Below the pieces are notes generated by a model. It had not been told where the DNA came from. It searched no databases and worked only from the letters and a program-made list of their open reading frames with translations. The position numbers and the translations under genes are program-made. A DNA stretch of 64,000 nucleotides from Clytia hemisphaerica (Eukaryota > Cnidaria > Hydrozoa > Leptothecata > Clytiidae): NCBI GenBank assembly GCA_902728285.1, contig CACVBU010000512.1:186001-250000 (forward strand). Direction: 5' to 3'. The number at the start of each line of letters is the position of its first letter. Position 1 is the first letter of the stretch. Positions 12,110-21,300 of the stretch are shown one piece after another.

Positions 12110-12392
12110 AGCTCCCTTGATTGCCTTGATAGGAACGGAAATTTTTGAATAACCAACTGTATCATCCTCGCCCTCTTCCTTGCGGTCTCTGAGGAGGAGG
12201 GCTCTTCGGAGAGCGAGGGCTCTTAGATGTTGACATTGAATCCTTCAGTAACTGTTTGGTCTTCGATTTAGTCTTTTGGGTTTTCACCACCTTCTCTTCA
12301 AACGTTGACCCAAAAAGATAACACTTATCATTTATCAATAGATCTTTCCAATCTTTGAGCAGCAGCTTCGCTTTCTTTTTGTCATTGAACAT
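12110..12392 (-). pseudogene. DIRS gag-like remnant
   Basis: The frame 12392-12162 starts MFNDKKKAKLLLKDWKDLL and contains a YLFGSTFEEKV block, a Lys/Ser/Thr-rich linker, a Pro-rich stretch and a terminal RGRGRG. The following bases, in another frame, continue with an Asn/Gly/Ser-rich tail (KNFRSYQGNQGSSNSS). A nucleic-acid-binding basic tail after an LFG motif is the pattern of DIRS gag C-termini. The N-terminal part of gag is missing. Confidence 0.55.
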
Positions 12393-12927
12393 ATAAACGT
12401 GGAATTTTGTTTTAATAGTTATTTCTAATCAACTGATGAATGCGAAAGCAAGAAACTTTAAGTATTGAAAAGAAATACAACGTTTCTTAATTTTTATGTA
12501 TTAATATGTATATATTATTTGTGTTTTTCCTGTCTGCATAAAACCTGCACACGTACATGCAAATTTTTTTTTTTTTGATTGAACTCGGACGGCAGGCACC
12601 CCAGATAGTCCCAGTGTTAACCGGATAGTGAATACTACGGGTAGTTCTTTCGACGATGATTTCGGTTCACGGTCACAAAAACCTTTTTCATAACAAATAT
12701 GGCGGAACGAAAAATTCGAAATCGGTCACATTTCTGTGAAAGTTTCGGCTTCTTGGAATTATGTAGCAGTCTTATCATTTATTTTTGTCTTTGGAGTTGG
12801 TAAGATTTTATTGACTTCATTAGTTGAAAAATTAATTTTAATGAATTGGTTTTTATAGCTACTGTTTGATTGAAATATGTCCAAGGGATCGATCGGATTT
12901 CAATTGGCTTTTTTAATCCATATAGAT

Positions 12928-13078
12928 GTTTTGGCGAACACAACAGTCTTTTGAATAACTAATTACTCCACATACATTATTTCCCTTGGCCAATAAAAAC
13001 ATGATAAATTATTTTGTCTCTAGGTATAACTGTTGTGGAGTAATTAGTTATTCAAAAGACCGTTGCGTTCGCCAAAAC
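12928..13078. mobile_element. Short TIR element (MITE), about 150 bp
   Basis: The left arm starts TTTTGGCGAAC and continues TCTTTTGAATAACTAATTAC. The right arm is its reverse complement ending GTTCGCCAAAA. The arms are about 44 bp and nearly perfect, separated by about 60 bp with no coding capacity. No clear target duplication was found. The near-perfect arms suggest a fairly recent copy. Confidence 0.85.
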
Positions 13079-13466
13079 AAATATTCAGTCGTCAATTCGT
13101 TCTTTGATTGGTTTTGGTTACTTTAATGGGATTAGTTTTCATGGAGATTAAATTTCAGGGTTGATCTCATCTGTGAACCTTTAATATTTCCTGGGGATTT
13201 GATTTCGCAGAACCAGATGACTCTAATTGCTAGTCGAAATTTCAAACTAATTTGCAAAGTGTCAAAACAAGTTTAATGAAAAACCCTCCTTATCCTGCAG
13301 AAAAATGAGGGGTCACTTAACTTTAACCTTTATTAGTTTTTCAGATATATTCCATTTTGAAAACATCCAGACGCGAAATACGGATGTCTAAATTTTTCAA
13401 TAATATATCTGAAAAAATTCTGTAAAAAAGTCCGTAAAAAATCCAAGCTCCTAAATAGTCTAACTA

Positions 13467-13684
13467 CCGTGAGATTGGGTAATTTGCATCAGTTGAGGCT
13501 AACATGCATAGCCCTCAAATGAAAGACCTGGCTGGTCATTAAAATACAACTACGCAGCTCCGCTCGCAGCTCTACTCTACCATTTTTGTTTTGATTTAAC
13601 TTTGTATTTTAATGACCAGCCAGGCCTTTCATTTGAGGGCTATACATGTTAGCCTCCACTGATGCAAGTTACCCAATCTCACGG
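13467..13684. mobile_element. TA-flanked MITE with CCGTGAGATTGGG ends
   Basis: The left end is TA then CCGTGAGATTGGGTAA; the right end is its complement followed by TA. The arms run about 85 bp, through an AGGCTAACATG block, a CCCTCAAATGAAAG block and a TGGTCATTAAAATAC block, around a 45-bp centre. A TA duplication is typical of IS630-Tc1-mariner and some other superfamilies. The subterminal GCATCAGTGGAGGCTAACATG-type block (here with one mismatch) is shared with the element at 41.7-42.1 kb and a fragment at 39.27-39.29 kb. Confidence 0.85.
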
Positions 13685-13784
13685 TATGTGGTTGGTAGAC
13701 GATATCATCCACCAGGATGCAAGTTAAATTTTTCAATCTGCGGAACTAGACAGGGTTCGGTTATTATCAGTTAGGGTTAGCAGG

Positions 13785-14800
13785 CAAAATTCCAAGCACT
13801 TTTCCCACTGGCCGTTTTTTGATCTAGAAATTGAGTTTCAGCCATGCCATTGCTATTATCTGAGACCCCCCCCCCCCTAACGGACTCCTAGTTAAGAGTT
13901 TATTAATGATATCAAGAATTAAAATGCAACAAAAATTCTTTCGCAACATAAACAAAATTATCATTTACTAGTAACTATAATAGAATACACTTTAACCATG
14001 CATGGATAGGGGCCGCGGCTCCACTTTGAAAATGGTAGGTGTTAGGGTGATAGGGTCATAGTTTAGTGTCCCTTAATTAGTGTCTAAGGAGGCGCCACGA
14101 TGGTTGGCGCCGACGGGAGAAATTTTTTGAAAATTAGCCCTTCTAGACTGGTTAAAAAAGGTCTTTTTTAAAGCTTACGGCCCCTGATGGAAAGAAATGC
14201 TTCAAGAACAAAAGAAACAAAGCTTTATTTATTAAAGTAAGATTACAAAATAAAAAAGGAGCAAACATTGTGGAATGTACTTTCCACTCGATATTATTCT
14301 AACAAATCTGGAGTTTTAAAAGTGAATATAAAGGAAAAATTGATCAGAAAATGGGACATATTTCTAGCGGCCTTCTTAGTAAATCAATAAAACGGTTAAT
14401 AATTCTACTCCACAATAGAATAAAAAAATAAAACTGTAGGTAACAATAAAAAGAATGGCCCTAAAAAAATGTTTTGATATTTTTCTGATGAGCCTTCGAT
14501 TCAAATGTTTTGATGTTGATTTCGTCAAAAGAATGACAAGAGAGAAAAACACACAAAGAGAGAAGAAAAAATATTATATTGTTGAAAGATATAAAGAATG
14601 AGAGAAATTGAGCTTACCTTTGATTATAGAGTAAATAACTTTGACTATTGTTTACTAAGGTTTACTGTCTATATTTTTCCGACTTTTTATGACTTAAAAA
14701 AAAATTTTCTTCAAATATTGAGTTTCAAAACTCAATTTAAAATTGAGTTTTCTGGCCGTATAACGGCCACAGAAAAGTGCTTGGAATTTTCACTGGGTTA
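13785..14800. repeat. Inverted repeat pair, possible 1 kb element
   Basis: Around 13785-13835 the sequence reads TTAGGG, then AAAATTCCAAGCACTTTTC and GGCCGTT. The complement occurs at about 14755-14806. The arms are roughly 45 bp with gaps. Between them lies an inverted copy of the 1.72-1.80 kb repeat and AT-rich DNA with no gene. This is plausibly a 1 kb non-autonomous transposon, but I cannot define its ends or a target duplication. Confidence 0.45.
14005..14120 (-). repeat. Inverted copy of the 1.72-1.80 kb repeat
   Basis: Blocks GGGGCCGCGGCTCCACTTT, GTGATAGGG and AAGGAGGCGCCAC correspond in reverse order and orientation to 1716-1800, with an additional roughly 30 bp here. The repeat is non-coding. 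Confidence 0.6.
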
Positions 14801-14980
14801 GGGTTGGAGCTCCAGAGTCACAATAAATACAAGGCCGAAGGCCTTCTTAGGGGCATTCGTACCCTGAGACTTAACTTAGGATCCCATAGAAATCCTTATA
14901 GGGTACCATTAGGGTTGGGAGCTTCCTCAATTAAGTTCTGTAAATTACACGCTATAACTATTTGTGAATGACAGCTTTAT

Positions 14981-15269
14981 GTCAGTGAGGCTGGAACTTC
15001 GCTTTTTGAGGATTACGATTTTACCAGCTTTTTAGTGATTTTGCCTCGCTAACAACAAAATAGATCTTTTGGTATTTGGGTTTGTTTCTGACATTTTTCC
15101 TTCGAAGAATATCGATCACTTTCCTTTTCCCCTCCAGCGCGCAAGAAAAAATGATTAGTTCGCGTTTTCGCGCGGCCGAATAAAGATGAGGCGGCAATCT
15201 TGCACTGAGGGTGCTACTTAGTATCAGGTATAGCTTTTTCTAATCCTGGAATATCGAGGTTCCAGCTAC
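14981..15269 (+). repeat. Dispersed repeat, inverted copy split at 39.36-41.30 kb
   Basis: Blocks GTGAGGCTGGAAC, TTTTACCAGCTTTTTAG, GGGTTTGTTTCTGACATTTT, TTGCACTGAGGGTGCTACTTAG and TAGCTTTTTCTAATCCTGGA all recur in reverse complement on the other side of the window. There they are split: 40963-41305 holds the first part and 39354-39402 the second (a 41-bp exact match), with the 1.2 kb TIR element 39757-40956 and about 350 bp more in between. The copy here is the uninterrupted form. Confidence 0.75.
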
Positions 15270-15281
15270 ACTGTATGTTGT

Positions 15282-15363
15282 GTCTCGTTGGCGCAATCAG
15301 TTAGGCATTGGGTTTGTAAACCAAGGTTGCTTGCATTTGGTGGTTCAAGTCGGGATCGGAGAC
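15282..15363 (+). tRNA. tRNA-Thr(TGT)-like sequence, probably pseudogene or SINE head
   Basis: The 5' part GTCTCGTTGGCGCAATCAG resembles a tRNA acceptor/D-arm with an A-box-like TGGCGCAATCAGTTAGGC. The anticodon loop TTTGTAA places TGT at the anticodon. The 3' part has a B-box-like GGTTCAAGTCG and ends GGAGAC, which pairs with the 5' GTCTC. At 82 nt it has an oversized variable region (about 10 extra nt) and imperfect arms. This fits a decayed tRNA-Thr or the head of a tRNA-derived SINE better than a working tRNA. Confidence 0.45.
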
Positions 15364-15867
15364 CTATTTCACCAGTATGGACAAATTTCAGAAAAATACT
15401 TAGAAAGCAGTTAGAAAAAAGTAGAAAAAACACTTTTTTCCATTGAAAAACAAATAACTTTTATAGACTTACCTTCCCCAAACATTGAAAAAGCCTCTAC
15501 TAATTAAAGTAAATGAGAGAAAATAAGATAAAACCTCGCAAGATCAACTAAAATTTATATACAACCTTTCGTCCAAAGCAAAAAGACGTACTTTTCTTGT
15601 CGTCTTCTTGTTTTAGAATGAGAATTATTTCATCCAATCAGATTGCGCAGTTACACTTTCACTTTCTCCAGTCCAATAAGACACAGGATTTAAGTTATGT
15701 GATATCTCTATTGAAAAACCTGTGCGAAATAAAATAGAAATACAGGGGGTCACACTACTAGGTACCGTCAACTGCTCTAACTTGTGACTATCTGACAAAA
15801 CATGGGACAGAAATTCGCCCACCATTTTACCGAACGTCCAAAGTCATTTAACTAACATAACCCGAAT

Positions 15868-16310
15868 CATAGATAGCAAATAATGTGAATACACTACTCT
15901 TGCCAGGTAGGCTTCAAACGCATCCGACACAGATAAAAAAGTCTGTTCTTCCGCCGCGGAGATCTGTTATTGACATTTGGTAACTTTGACATTTTAATCA
16001 ATCGCGCACGCTGGAAAAAAGTCTCTAGAGAAAAACAACAACACAAATGACGTCAAGATGTGAGCAGCGTGTGTGATTAAATTATTAATTTTATGTTTAA
16101 ATTATTATTTTAATTTAATTTCAAAATGCTTTAAAAATACATTTGGTTGTGATTATGGGATGGTGAAAATTTGATTGATAAACTTGGCAGAAGTATCAAA
16201 ACAAATTTGTTGTCAAAGTGATTTACAGTAAGTGAAAATACAGGCCATATATTAACAATCCCATTTTTTGACCAATTGTCCCAAGTTAGAGCAGTTGACA
16301 GTACAGGAAC
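15868..16310 (+). repeat. Dispersed repeat, inverted copy at 37.65-38.14 kb
   Basis: Shared blocks, in inverted order, include ATAGATAGCAAATAATGTG, TGCCAGGTAGGCTT, the TATAAAAAAGTCTGTTCTTCC-like block, AATGCTTTAAAAATACAT, TTGGTTGTGATTAT and GACCAATTGTCCCAAG. The similarity spans about 450-490 bp. A short direct-orientation copy of one end also sits at about 15766-15812, so this copy is flanked by inverted ends about 540 bp apart. The minus-strand frame 16358-16131 reflects this repeat and is not a gene. Confidence 0.7.
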
Positions 16311-16689
16311 TGAAAGCAAACTATTAAGGCCAATATTTTTGGTTTTTGTGAAGGACAAAAGCTTTATTTGAAAGTAATTGCTTTGTGGAACAAAAAGATA
16401 TAGTCAAATCTTTTAGGGTCATTTTTCAAAAAAAAATTGCCTAAATCGATTTGGCATTGAAATTCGAGATTGCCATTTTACACACAAACGAACATGCGAA
16501 AGTCACGCGTGTTTCAAAAGGCAAAACAATGGAAATGCGTCAATCCGTTCAGCTGACCAAAATGACACAAAAATGACAAAATGACCTGTCAAGATTTTTT
16601 AATATCTTTTTGTTTGGTAAAGCAATCAATCTCAAATAAAAATCTTGACAAGGAATAGATAAGCTTATCGACAAACCATAGCTTTTACC

Positions 16690-16900
16690 AAAAAAATTAT
16701 ATTAAAGGTCAAATTTAAGCCATTTTCAGCTAAATCCAACTTTTGTTCTTGCTGGTGCTTCGTAGAAACTTATCCTGTCCATGTGTAAACATTCCCATAT
16801 GTTTCTGATGTACTTAACTACCATCTGAAAACATTACCCTAAAAGCTTAGCCTCACAAAGCCCCAGCTTAAAATATAACCCCCTGGTTGAATCTTTGTAT
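16690..16900 (+). repeat. Dispersed repeat, inverted copy at 38.68-39.03 kb
   Basis: Blocks AGCCATTTTCAGCTAAATCC, TGTAAACATTCCC, TTTCTGATGTACTT, AAAAGCTTAGCCTCACAAAG and TAAAATATAACCCCCTGGTTGAATCTT recur in reverse complement at about 38690-39030, where about 130 bp extra lie in the middle. This family is separate from the 15.87 kb repeat, because the two families are arranged in a different order at the other locus. Confidence 0.7.
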
Positions 16901-17090
16901 TGTTAGTGTGTAGTCAACAGAGACTTGTTGTATTGTTTTGTTCTACCTGTTAGGAAGGATCTTATCCAAGCAAGTATTTTGCCTTTGATGCCATTGATTT
17001 TAATTTTGTTCAGTAGGATTGTATGGTCGACTCTGTCGAAAGCCTTGAAAGTCAAGGTAGATCATGTTCACGAAAGTTGTTCTTAAAGCT
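16900..17090 (-). pseudogene. LINE reverse transcriptase fragment (YLDF...AFDRVDH region)
   Basis: The minus strand reads VNMIYLDF, then after a one-base shift AFDRVDHTILLNKIKINGI and WIRSFLTGRTKQYN. This is the RT core block before the catalytic FADD box of CR1/Jockey-type non-LTR elements. The fragment is truncated on both sides. It is oriented like the LINE pieces at 17.45-19.33 kb but is out of order with them, so it derives from another insertion or a rearrangement. Confidence 0.75.
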
Positions 17091-17449
17091 AGTTTTCAAG
17101 GTTGGCTTGGTTAAAATTATTTATCTATGGCTCAAAATTTGGGTAATTTCTCATAGTTTATGAAAATGTTAATTTCATTAAAAAGCACCGGTTTAATTCT
17201 TCATGAATCCTTTACAACCGAAGGTAAAAGTTCTTTCAAGAAATATTTCACCCCTACCACCATGAACACAAATGCATCTTTGGGCAGAATCATCCATATC
17301 CACTTGCACTTCATTCCTAATATAGCCACTCATTAAAGCAATCATATCATATGGTTTATTAGTTGCCTTGACTTTAAGTGTTTTGAAGGCATTTTTTGTA
17401 TTAATAAGCTTTTTGAGTAGTAAAATTGCAATATTAGGGTATATGATCT

Positions 17450-17770
17450 TAATGGTGGTGTGTATTTGAGATTGTATTTTCTGCCCAATATCTGACTTGT
17501 ATGGCAGAAAATGCCTCCATTTCTTTCCTCAAAATTGAAATTTGGGACATTGCCTTTAATGACGTTCCAAATGTTGATTAATAACTTTCTCTTCGTCTGT
17601 CGAGACTGAACAATTTTATTTACTATATACTAGCTTTTCCCAATAGTTGAGATGCCGAAGGGATGGAATACCATGTAGAAATCATTTCTGAGCAATCGTT
17701 GAACAAGGCTACCTTTCCAGGGTGGCCAGAGTTGTGATCAGTCCAGGTAAGGAATAACTAACAGTGGCTC
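17450..17770 (-). pseudogene. LINE ORF2 C-terminal fragment, degenerate
   Basis: On the minus strand a shifted frame reads LDYCSQLWSPWKG-like residues followed by the block after the RT. The DNA at about 17640-17760 and 17485-17560 aligns with 19150-19270 and 19030-19095 of the better preserved copy. Several frameshifts and stops are present. It is a second, older copy of the same LINE tail in the same orientation. Confidence 0.6.
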
Positions 17771-17914
17771 AAGCCGTTTTTGCCCGGGAATTTTTTTTGG
17801 CTGTAAAAATCGGATTTTCTTATTTGAGGAAATTCCCTTATAATTAGGGAACTACCATTCAATTTTTGCATAGTGATATAAAATGGTAATATTTAATTTC
17901 TGATGGAGCCCGAT

Positions 17915-18659
17915 TTAAATGAATTTAGAATTGCTGACTTGCTCAAACTCGTCGTTGTCATTGTTGTTGTTTTTGACTTGTTCAACGTTGTCAGCATCGT
18001 CAACATCTGAAGATAACGAGGTTCTTTTAATCCCTTTGGTAATCACATCAATGTTGACATTGTTTGGATTACCAGCAGTTTGGTTAATGTCTTGCTGACA
18101 ATGTCTGTATTGACGAACAAGAAGCCATTCTTTTTACCAGTGTCAGCGGAGTTGATTGGTGAGATTTCTAACTTGGAAAATATCCCAATAAGCATATCAA
18201 ATCCTGTGACATAGTAGACGATAAGTAGTCTGTTGCATGATGATTAGAACCAGGTCTGTCGACAAGGTTTGAATTTTGGATTTCACCCAGAAAATGTGGA
18301 TTTTCTTGTTTGTCAGATTCAAGAATGCTTTTAACATCTTTCACAGGTTTTCGTCGTAAAGCTTTTTTCACTGTTAGAGTCTTAGTGAAAGCTTGAGCCT
18401 GGGTAGCCTTTTTCAGCATAGTCTTCATCTCGCGATAATAATCTTTGATACTTTTGCTGAATTTCTTTGATGATGCTAGTTCATCATCCTTCTTGATTTT
18501 CTTTTTGGTGAAGGTGTCCTCCTCCAACTCTGAAGCAACCTCCAAAGGATTGTCTGAACCAACCAACTTTTTGAATTCATCTTGCAATTCGAGATCGGAT
18601 CGCAGACCAACTGATTTGCGTTTTCTGCTACATTTTTCACAGCAGATACATTTGAACAT
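17915..18659 (-). pseudogene. Unidentified frameshifted ORF next to LINE tail
   Basis: Frame 18659-18168 encodes about 160 residues starting MFKCICCEKCSRKRKSVG (two CxxC pairs), then a mixed-charge Lys/Glu-rich segment with KKKIKKDDE and KDYYREMKTMLKKA. After a shift, the minus strand continues open from about 18120 to a TAA at 17917 with an Asp/Asn-rich end (SSDVDDADNVEQV, KNNNNDNDEFEQ). Frame 19108-18476 overlaps and joins the LINE tail in another frame. The composition looks protein-like on both sides of the shift, so this is probably a decayed gene or ORF1-like part of a retroelement. I do not recognise the family. Confidence 0.4.
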
Positions 18660-18729
18660 GTCTTAGAGACATTTTCACTTATTTTAGTCATATCAACAGG
18701 GATATCAGGCTTGCTAAATGTGCCTCTTT

Positions 18730-19334
18730 TTGGCTTTCGCTTGAACAGCTGATCCAACCCGTTGAGTCCGATGCTTCGACATTTCCTTGAGGCTGTTGGA
18801 GTCAGCTTGCCTAAGGTTGAAATAGTGGGCAAGCAGGGTTCATCCGGAACAGTTGTGAGGAAGGTGTCTAAGTGTTTTTTGAATACTTCTTTGGGGCAGT
18901 TTGTCAAATCTTTTATTGGTCTGGGAAGGGTGTTGAGTAACCGAGGGCCTTCTTGGGAAAGACCTCCCCTCCAGATATTTTTGTGTTTAATATTGACAGC
19001 TTTTAGATTACAAATTCTCCCCAATCTCTGATTCATATGGCAGGAAATGCCTCCTTTACTTTTGTCATAATCAAAATTCGGGATGATACCGTTCTCTCCG
19101 TCTTTCAAGGCTATACAGTTTTACTGATTTGAGTTTTTCCCAATAATTAAGATGTCTGACTCTGAGGGATGGAATTCCATGTAAATATGATTTCTGAACT
19201 TCTTCCAGTTGCTGGATAAGACTACGCTTCCAGAGAGACCAGATTTGAGAACAGTAGTCCAAATGAGGGATGGCTAGTGCTCTCCATAAAGTTAACATGG
19301 TTTCAATTTTCCTTGATTTGAAAAATCCATGCAC
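18730..19334 (-). pseudogene. CR1/Jockey-like LINE ORF2, C-terminal part
   Basis: Frame 19334-19071 reads KIETMLTLWRALAIPHLDYC, SQIWSLWKRSLIQQLEEVQ and LNYWEKLKSVKLYSLERRRE. Frame 19108 onward reads NIWRGGLSQEGPRLLNTLPR, then KDLTNCPKEVFKKHLDTFL and TVPDEP. This is the post-RT domain and C-terminus of a CR1/Jockey-group LINE. One frameshift separates the two frames. The upstream RT part of the same copy lies at 19886-20070 on the same strand, with a TIR transposon inserted between. Confidence 0.85.
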
Positions 19335-19339
19335 TTATA

Positions 19340-19885
19340 TTTTTTGGACCTACCCCTTTTTTGCACAAAGATGTGTAACTATAAACCCTCGAATGTGACG
19401 GAGCCCGATTTTCAAAAAAAAAAATTGGGGGGCAAATTTGGGCCAAAAAACGGCTAAAAAACGGGTTTTTTGGACTTTGTGAAAAATTGGATCATTAATT
19501 TTTTCTGATTTTTTGCATGAAAATAGGGTACCATCATAGTTAGAAGATTGCTCAAGCAGATTTTTACAAAAAATATTTGTTGGCTCAAAAAACGCATGTT
19601 TATCTATAAGAATCACTATTAATAAGCATACATCAATGTTCTTAGCCAAATTACTCAATTTTTTGATGAGATAGATGTTTTTTTTGCTCACGAAGTCTTG
19701 AATATGAAAGAATATTTCAAGAGCATGAAATTTTGGTTTCTAAACGTTTTTTTATAAGAAACAAACGACTAATTTTAATCGATCGTCACTATTCGTGTTC
19801 TGAATGATTGTTTAATGGTCACGTTCACGTAATCAATTATATGTGTCAAATGCATAACCAGGTAGGTCCATAAAAGTATCACTTG
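19340..19885. mobile_element. TIR element with GGACCTACC ends (copy A), inserted in a LINE
   Basis: The ends read TTTTTTGGACCTACCCC (about 19340) and CCAGGTAGGTCCATAAAAG (about 19859-19877). The same two ends bound a longer relative at 49.88-51.00 kb in the opposite orientation. Shared internal blocks include the TCGAATGTGACGGAGCCCGA region and, near the other end, AATCGATCGTCACTATTCGT and AACGACTAATTTT. The element separates two collinear pieces of one LINE ORF, so the host sequence is known. It has no coding capacity. Outer edges could extend a few bases, because a 20-bp match (AACAAGTGATACTTTTATGG) just outside the end is also shared by both copies. Confidence 0.75.
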
Positions 19886-20070
19886 TTACTTTTTTAATTT
19901 GTTCTTGGATATGTTTCTCACAAGTCAACTGAGTGTCTAGGGTGACTCCAAGGTCTTTAACTTCGTCTTTATTTTCGATCAACGTTGCTGTGTCAGAAAA
20001 ATAGCGAGAACTTTGCTTCAGAGCGTCGTTTTTCCCGTAGGTAAGGTGCTCAAATACAACTGAAAACCAA
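19886..20070 (-). pseudogene. LINE RT late segment, continuation of the 18.73-19.33 kb copy
   Basis: The minus strand reads EHLTYGKNDALKQSSRYF, then NKDEVKDLGVTLDTQLTCEK and HIQEQIKKV. The KDLGVTLD...L.F..HI pattern follows the catalytic box in CR1/Jockey LINEs and precedes the HLDYCSQ block found at 19.3 kb. It is therefore the same insertion, interrupted by the TIR element at 19340-19885. Confidence 0.8.
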
Positions 20071-20176
20071 AAAAATAGTCAAAAATTTTGGAATCATGTC
20101 AAAAAGTTGTTACCAAACTCAAACATTAAATCAAAAACAGTCGAAAAGTTACAAAACAATGGAATTACCGTAACAA

Positions 20177-20475
20177 ATGCCAAAGAGAAAGGCAATATGT
20201 TTTGCCACTACTTTGCTGCCCCTCGTTGAATTTGTCTGGAGACCAATCAAAAGATTTCCGATCCGCACCGACAAAACTTTCAAGTTTGATCCAGTAGAAA
20301 GCGACGAAATCTTTAAACTCCTCCAAGGACTCAAACGCAAAAAAGCTACTGGTATCGATCAGCTACCGTCAAACCTACTCAAAGATTCTGCACCAGTGAT
20401 CGACAAACCACTAGCACACATCGTTATCTACATCAACATTTCCAACAGAGTGGAAAAATCACCCCACTCTTCAGC
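20177..20475 (+). pseudogene. LINE RT N-terminal fragment, opposite orientation
   Basis: The plus-strand frame reads DKTFKFDPVESDEIFKLLQG, then LKRKKATGIDQLPSNLLKDS and KPLAHIV. This is the start of the RT domain of a CR1/Jockey-type LINE (KATGxDxLPxxLLK...AxxIAxPLxHIxN). It lies head to head with the minus-strand LINE piece at 19.89-20.07 kb. It stops after about 95 residues without the catalytic region. Confidence 0.8.
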
Positions 20476-20711
20476 CGGCTCCATCTCTTCAGCGGAAATT
20501 ATGTTCCGATAGTTTATATTTGACAATACAATACAAGACGGGTGAATACAATATGAATTTCTGTAGTAAGCTGTTGAGTGTTCAATGTTGCGATTCTGTC
20601 TGTAGAAGTGGTCTTTTTTTGGGACACTCTGTTTACCTGTTTCTCCTTCTTCACTTCTTCAATTGGCAAAATTCTCTCCTTGATGAGTGAATCTGTTCTT
20701 TATATTTAATA

Positions 20712-20912
20712 GAGCTCTTCATAAATTACGTCACGAACATCACTTGCCTCGTATTCAAACAATTACCATGGTGACGACTATGTCTCTTGAGACATTAAAT
20801 TATTTTTTTATGAATAGGAAGTAGTTTTAATAAAATCCGCTGGGAGTTAATTACCGTGGCAATAATTTCAAAACAAGGCAAGTGATGTTTGTAACGTAAT
20901 TTATGAAACGGC
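20712..20912. mobile_element. MITE upstream of the WDTC1-like gene
   Basis: The left arm reads TTCATAAATTACGTCACGAA and then CATCACTTGCCT. The right arm reads AGGCAAGTGATGTTTGT followed by AACGTAATTTATGAA. The arms are about 35 bp with two or three mismatches, around 120 bp of non-coding DNA. It ends about 390 bp before the start codon of the WDTC1-like gene and so could contribute promoter sequence. Confidence 0.8.
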
Positions 20913-21009
20913 CTTTTATGAACATTCTAGCATTAAGTCATTGAGCCATCAAACTTCTGTCCTGCACTTTAAGTACACATTTTACATAAGAACATCCAGA
21001 ATTTTTGAA

Positions 21010-21245
21010 GCCTTCAGCTGTTCTTAGCTTTTTGAGTTTTAAGCCTAAAAATGTTCTTAACATGTTCTTATTCTCACAAATTTTTTAGTATTGTTGTCCA
21101 TTTTCCTAAGAAATTGGGTGTTCAGCGTCTACAAAGCCTTAAAATGTTCCTAACTTGTTCTTAACAATTTGGCCCTCGAAGCCTTTTGTTCTTGTATAGT
21201 TTGTTCTTAAAAAAACTTGTATCTATTTACTGTGTTTGTTTTTAA
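21010..21245 (+). repeat. Direct repeat, copy 1 (just upstream of WDTC1-like exon 1)
   Basis: Contains TTTTGAGTTTTAAGCCTAAA, AATGTTCTTAACATGTTCTTA, AAATGTTCCTAACTTGTTCTT and TAGTTTGTTCTTA. The same order recurs at 21690-21905 in intron 2, with about 75-80 percent similarity by eye. TGTTCTTAA-type words occur many times inside each copy. Copy 1 ends about 55 bp before the start codon. Confidence 0.75.
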
Positions 21246-21300
21246 CGGGCTTTGTATTATGTGAATTACTGTTGTTTCCAATAGTTTTGTAAGGAGTAAA

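Larger units (their letters stand above)
9761..12392 (-). mobile_element. DIRS-like tyrosine-recombinase retrotransposon, degenerate
   Basis: The minus strand carries, in order, a gag-like Lys/Ser-rich frame, a reverse transcriptase with YLDD, an RNase H and the start of a tyrosine recombinase. RT followed by RNase H and then a tyrosine recombinase, with no integrase or protease, is the DIRS architecture. At least four frameshifts separate the pieces, so the copy is dead. The 5' end fades into AT-rich DNA above 12392. The recombinase is truncated at about 9761, where sequence of another transposon family takes over. I did not find the split direct repeats or internal complementary region expected of an intact DIRS element. 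Confidence 0.85.

Noticed and set aside
16131-16358. Minus-strand ORF resembling a plus-strand ORF at 37.6 kb
   Set aside because: Similarity reflects the shared DNA repeat; the partner is broken by a stop, and no protein family is recognised.
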